A DNA stretch of 6,767 bases from CBDTTM01 sp965363355 (lineage in GTDB: Bacteria > Bacillota > Negativicutes > Selenomonadales > Selenomonadaceae), in the NCBI GenBank assembly GCA_965363355.1, contig CBDTTM010000137.1, forward strand, positions 1 through 6,767. Reading direction: 5' to 3'. A program made the translations under genes and the position numbers. Below, one piece after another: positions 5,751-6,767 of this stretch. A model generated the notes under the pieces. The model ran no database searches, was not told where the DNA came from, and was given only the letters and a program-made list of their open reading frames with translations. Within the stretch, counting starts at the first letter, position 1; each line of letters begins with the position of its first letter.

Positions 5751-6581
5751 TCACTCGGCTTCTTTTGGTACAAACCACAAACCTTTGTTATTTTCTTTCA
5801 TATAGGCTTTGAATTCATCGGAATGATATGCTGCTGCGATATCTTTTGCCCATTGTGTATCTTTGTTTTTGTCCAAAACTACAAGTTGCAGCAACAAATG
5901 CGGCAAAATATCTTCGGTCAGCAATGCCGTTGCTAGATCTATCTTTGCGTTATAGACAATAGAACCAGTAATTACGATAAAATCAAAATCCGAACGGACT
6001 GCCGGAATCGTCAATGATTTCATCTCAGTAAATTGCAAATGGTATGGGTTTTCCACGATATCTTGTTGTGTAACCGTAGAGAGGTCTTTGCCTTCAGCTA
6101 ATTTTATCCAACCTGCTTTTTGTAACAAAGCATAGGCTCTTGAGGTATTCGATGCGTCGTTTGGGACTGCGATTCGCGCGCCTTCTGTGATCTGGTTAAG
6201 GGCTTGTTTTGAACCTGCATATATCCCCGCTGGAACCGTTGGAATTGGCGTCACTGCCGTCAAATGCCCATTTTGTTTTTTATTGAAATCTTCTAAATAA
6301 GCAATATGCTGTTCTACGTTAAAATCGACTTCGCCTTCATTGAGCGCTACATCTGCTTGCAGTAAATCTGACATATCCTTTGCTGTGACCTTATAGCCTT
6401 TTTTTTCTAAAATAGGCTTGATGCCTTGTTCAAATAGTTCTGAATAAGGTCCCTGGGATTTACTGAAAACCAATTCCTTCTTTTCACTGCCTGCTGAACC
6501 GCCGCTATTGGTGCAGCCAGCTAATAAGGCTGCACCAAAAACCATAAGCAATAAAGCGATCGTAAATTTTTTCAATTTCAT
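5751..6581 (-). CDS. metQ: MetQ/NlpA-family ABC importer substrate-binding lipoprotein
   Basis: Extracytoplasmic binding protein of 276 residues that delivers its ligand, usually D/L-methionine, to a MetNI-type transporter. It has a lipoprotein signal peptide with lipobox LLAGC (Cys23). The NlpA fold follows: VNEQHIAYL-type hinge region (FNVEQHIAYLEDFN, about 87-100), AVPNDASNTSRA (138-149, with Arg148 at the place that binds the ligand carboxylate in MetQ) and DIVENPYHLQF (174-184). The usual INGNYA-like loop reads ITGSIVYNA (204-212), so the Asn expected there is replaced by Ser207; the amino acid ligand may differ from methionine. ATG at 6581 is chosen because MKLKKF begins the signal peptide and GAGGAG (6597-6592) lies about ten bases upstream; the ATG at 6605 has no properly spaced site. 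The permease gene ends 42 bases upstream and a terminator follows. Confidence 0.9.
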   Translation of the reverse strand: MKLKKFTIALLLMVFGAALLAGCTNSGGSAGSEKKELVFSKSQGPYSELFEQGIKPILEKKGYKVTAKDMSDLLQADVALNEGEVDFNVEQHIAYLEDFNKKQNGHLTAVTPIPTVPAGIYAGSKQALNQITEGARIAVPNDASNTSRAYALLQKAGWIKLAEGKDLSTVTQQDIVENPYHLQFTEMKSLTIPAVRSDFDFIVITGSIVYNAKIDLATALLTEDILPHLLLQLVVLDKNKDTQWAKDIAAAYHSDEFKAYMKENNKGLWFVPKEAE

Positions 6582-6623
6582 GATAAGAACACTCCTCTTT
6601 TCCATCCTTTTTCTATAAAGGCA

Positions 6624-6767
6624 TCAATGATTTCGCACTTTTGCAGCAAAATAATTCCCAAAAGATTGAATGATCTGCACAAACAGTACCAAAATAATTA
6701 CCGTAAACAACATCAAGGGGAAATTCAACCGTTCGTAGCCATAGGTCAAAGCTAAATCCCCGACCCC
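6624..6767 (-). CDS. metI: MetI-type ABC transporter permease, C-terminal fragment
   Basis: The window edge cuts this gene; 47 C-terminal residues remain. They read GVGDLALTYGYERLNF followed by a hydrophobic helix (LMLFTVIILVLFVQIIQ) and a short basic tail ending KVRNH. GxGDLAxxYGY followed by a final helix and xxVQxIQSxG is the characteristic end of MetI, the membrane subunit of the methionine importer. It precedes the binding-protein gene in the usual N-I-Q order, so the ATPase gene is expected beyond the right edge. As with the binding protein, the true substrate cannot be settled from this fragment. Confidence 0.85.
   Translation of the reverse strand, partial: GVGDLALTYGYERLNFPLMLFTVIILVLFVQIIQSFGNYFAAKVRNH

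Overview
The window looks like a low-G+C Firmicutes chromosome. It has strong AGGAGG-type ribosome binding sites, two well-supported TTG starts, AT-rich spacers and short intrinsic terminators. The combination of a Tat-exported Fe-S aldo/keto reductase, a DUF4405 membrane protein and a DUF362 ferredoxin protein fits anaerobic Clostridia or Negativicutes. That placement is inference from gene content, not a sequence match. I see no RNA genes, CRISPR arrays, insertion sequences or phage genes.

Left part (1-1856). At the left edge the first 14 codons of a minus-strand gene diverge from an AraC-family regulator (177-1034, plus). The spacer between them holds a perfect 15-base palindrome that fits the FadR-type GntR operator consensus, and a good sigma-A promoter for the AraC gene. 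Next on the plus strand is a secreted protein of unknown function (1178-1768), with its own probable promoter and a strong, unusually long terminator hairpin.

Centre (1941-5659, minus strand). A probable four-gene operon reads right to left: an AdhR/NmlR-like MerR regulator, a Tat lipoprotein of the aldo/keto reductase fold with a C-terminal 2x[4Fe-4S] domain, a multi-helix DUF4405 (cytochrome b-like) protein, and a DUF362 protein with two [4Fe-4S] motifs. It is preceded by a promoter with a 19-bp spacer, the hallmark of MerR-activated promoters, and ends in a hairpin that covers the last stop codon. My reading is an electrophile- or thiol-responsive redox module linking an extracytoplasmic Fe-S protein, a membrane histidine-rich (possibly haem) protein and a cytoplasmic ferredoxin-like protein. 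The aldo/keto reductase appears to lack the usual catalytic Tyr and Lys, so it may not be an ordinary NADPH-dependent enzyme. This operon is the part of the window most worth a second look.

Right part (5689-6767, minus strand). The end of a methionine-type ABC importer operon: the C-terminus of the permease (metI-like, cut by the window edge) followed by the NlpA/MetQ substrate-binding lipoprotein and an intrinsic terminator. A binding-pocket Asn usual in MetQ appears to be missing, so the substrate is not certain.
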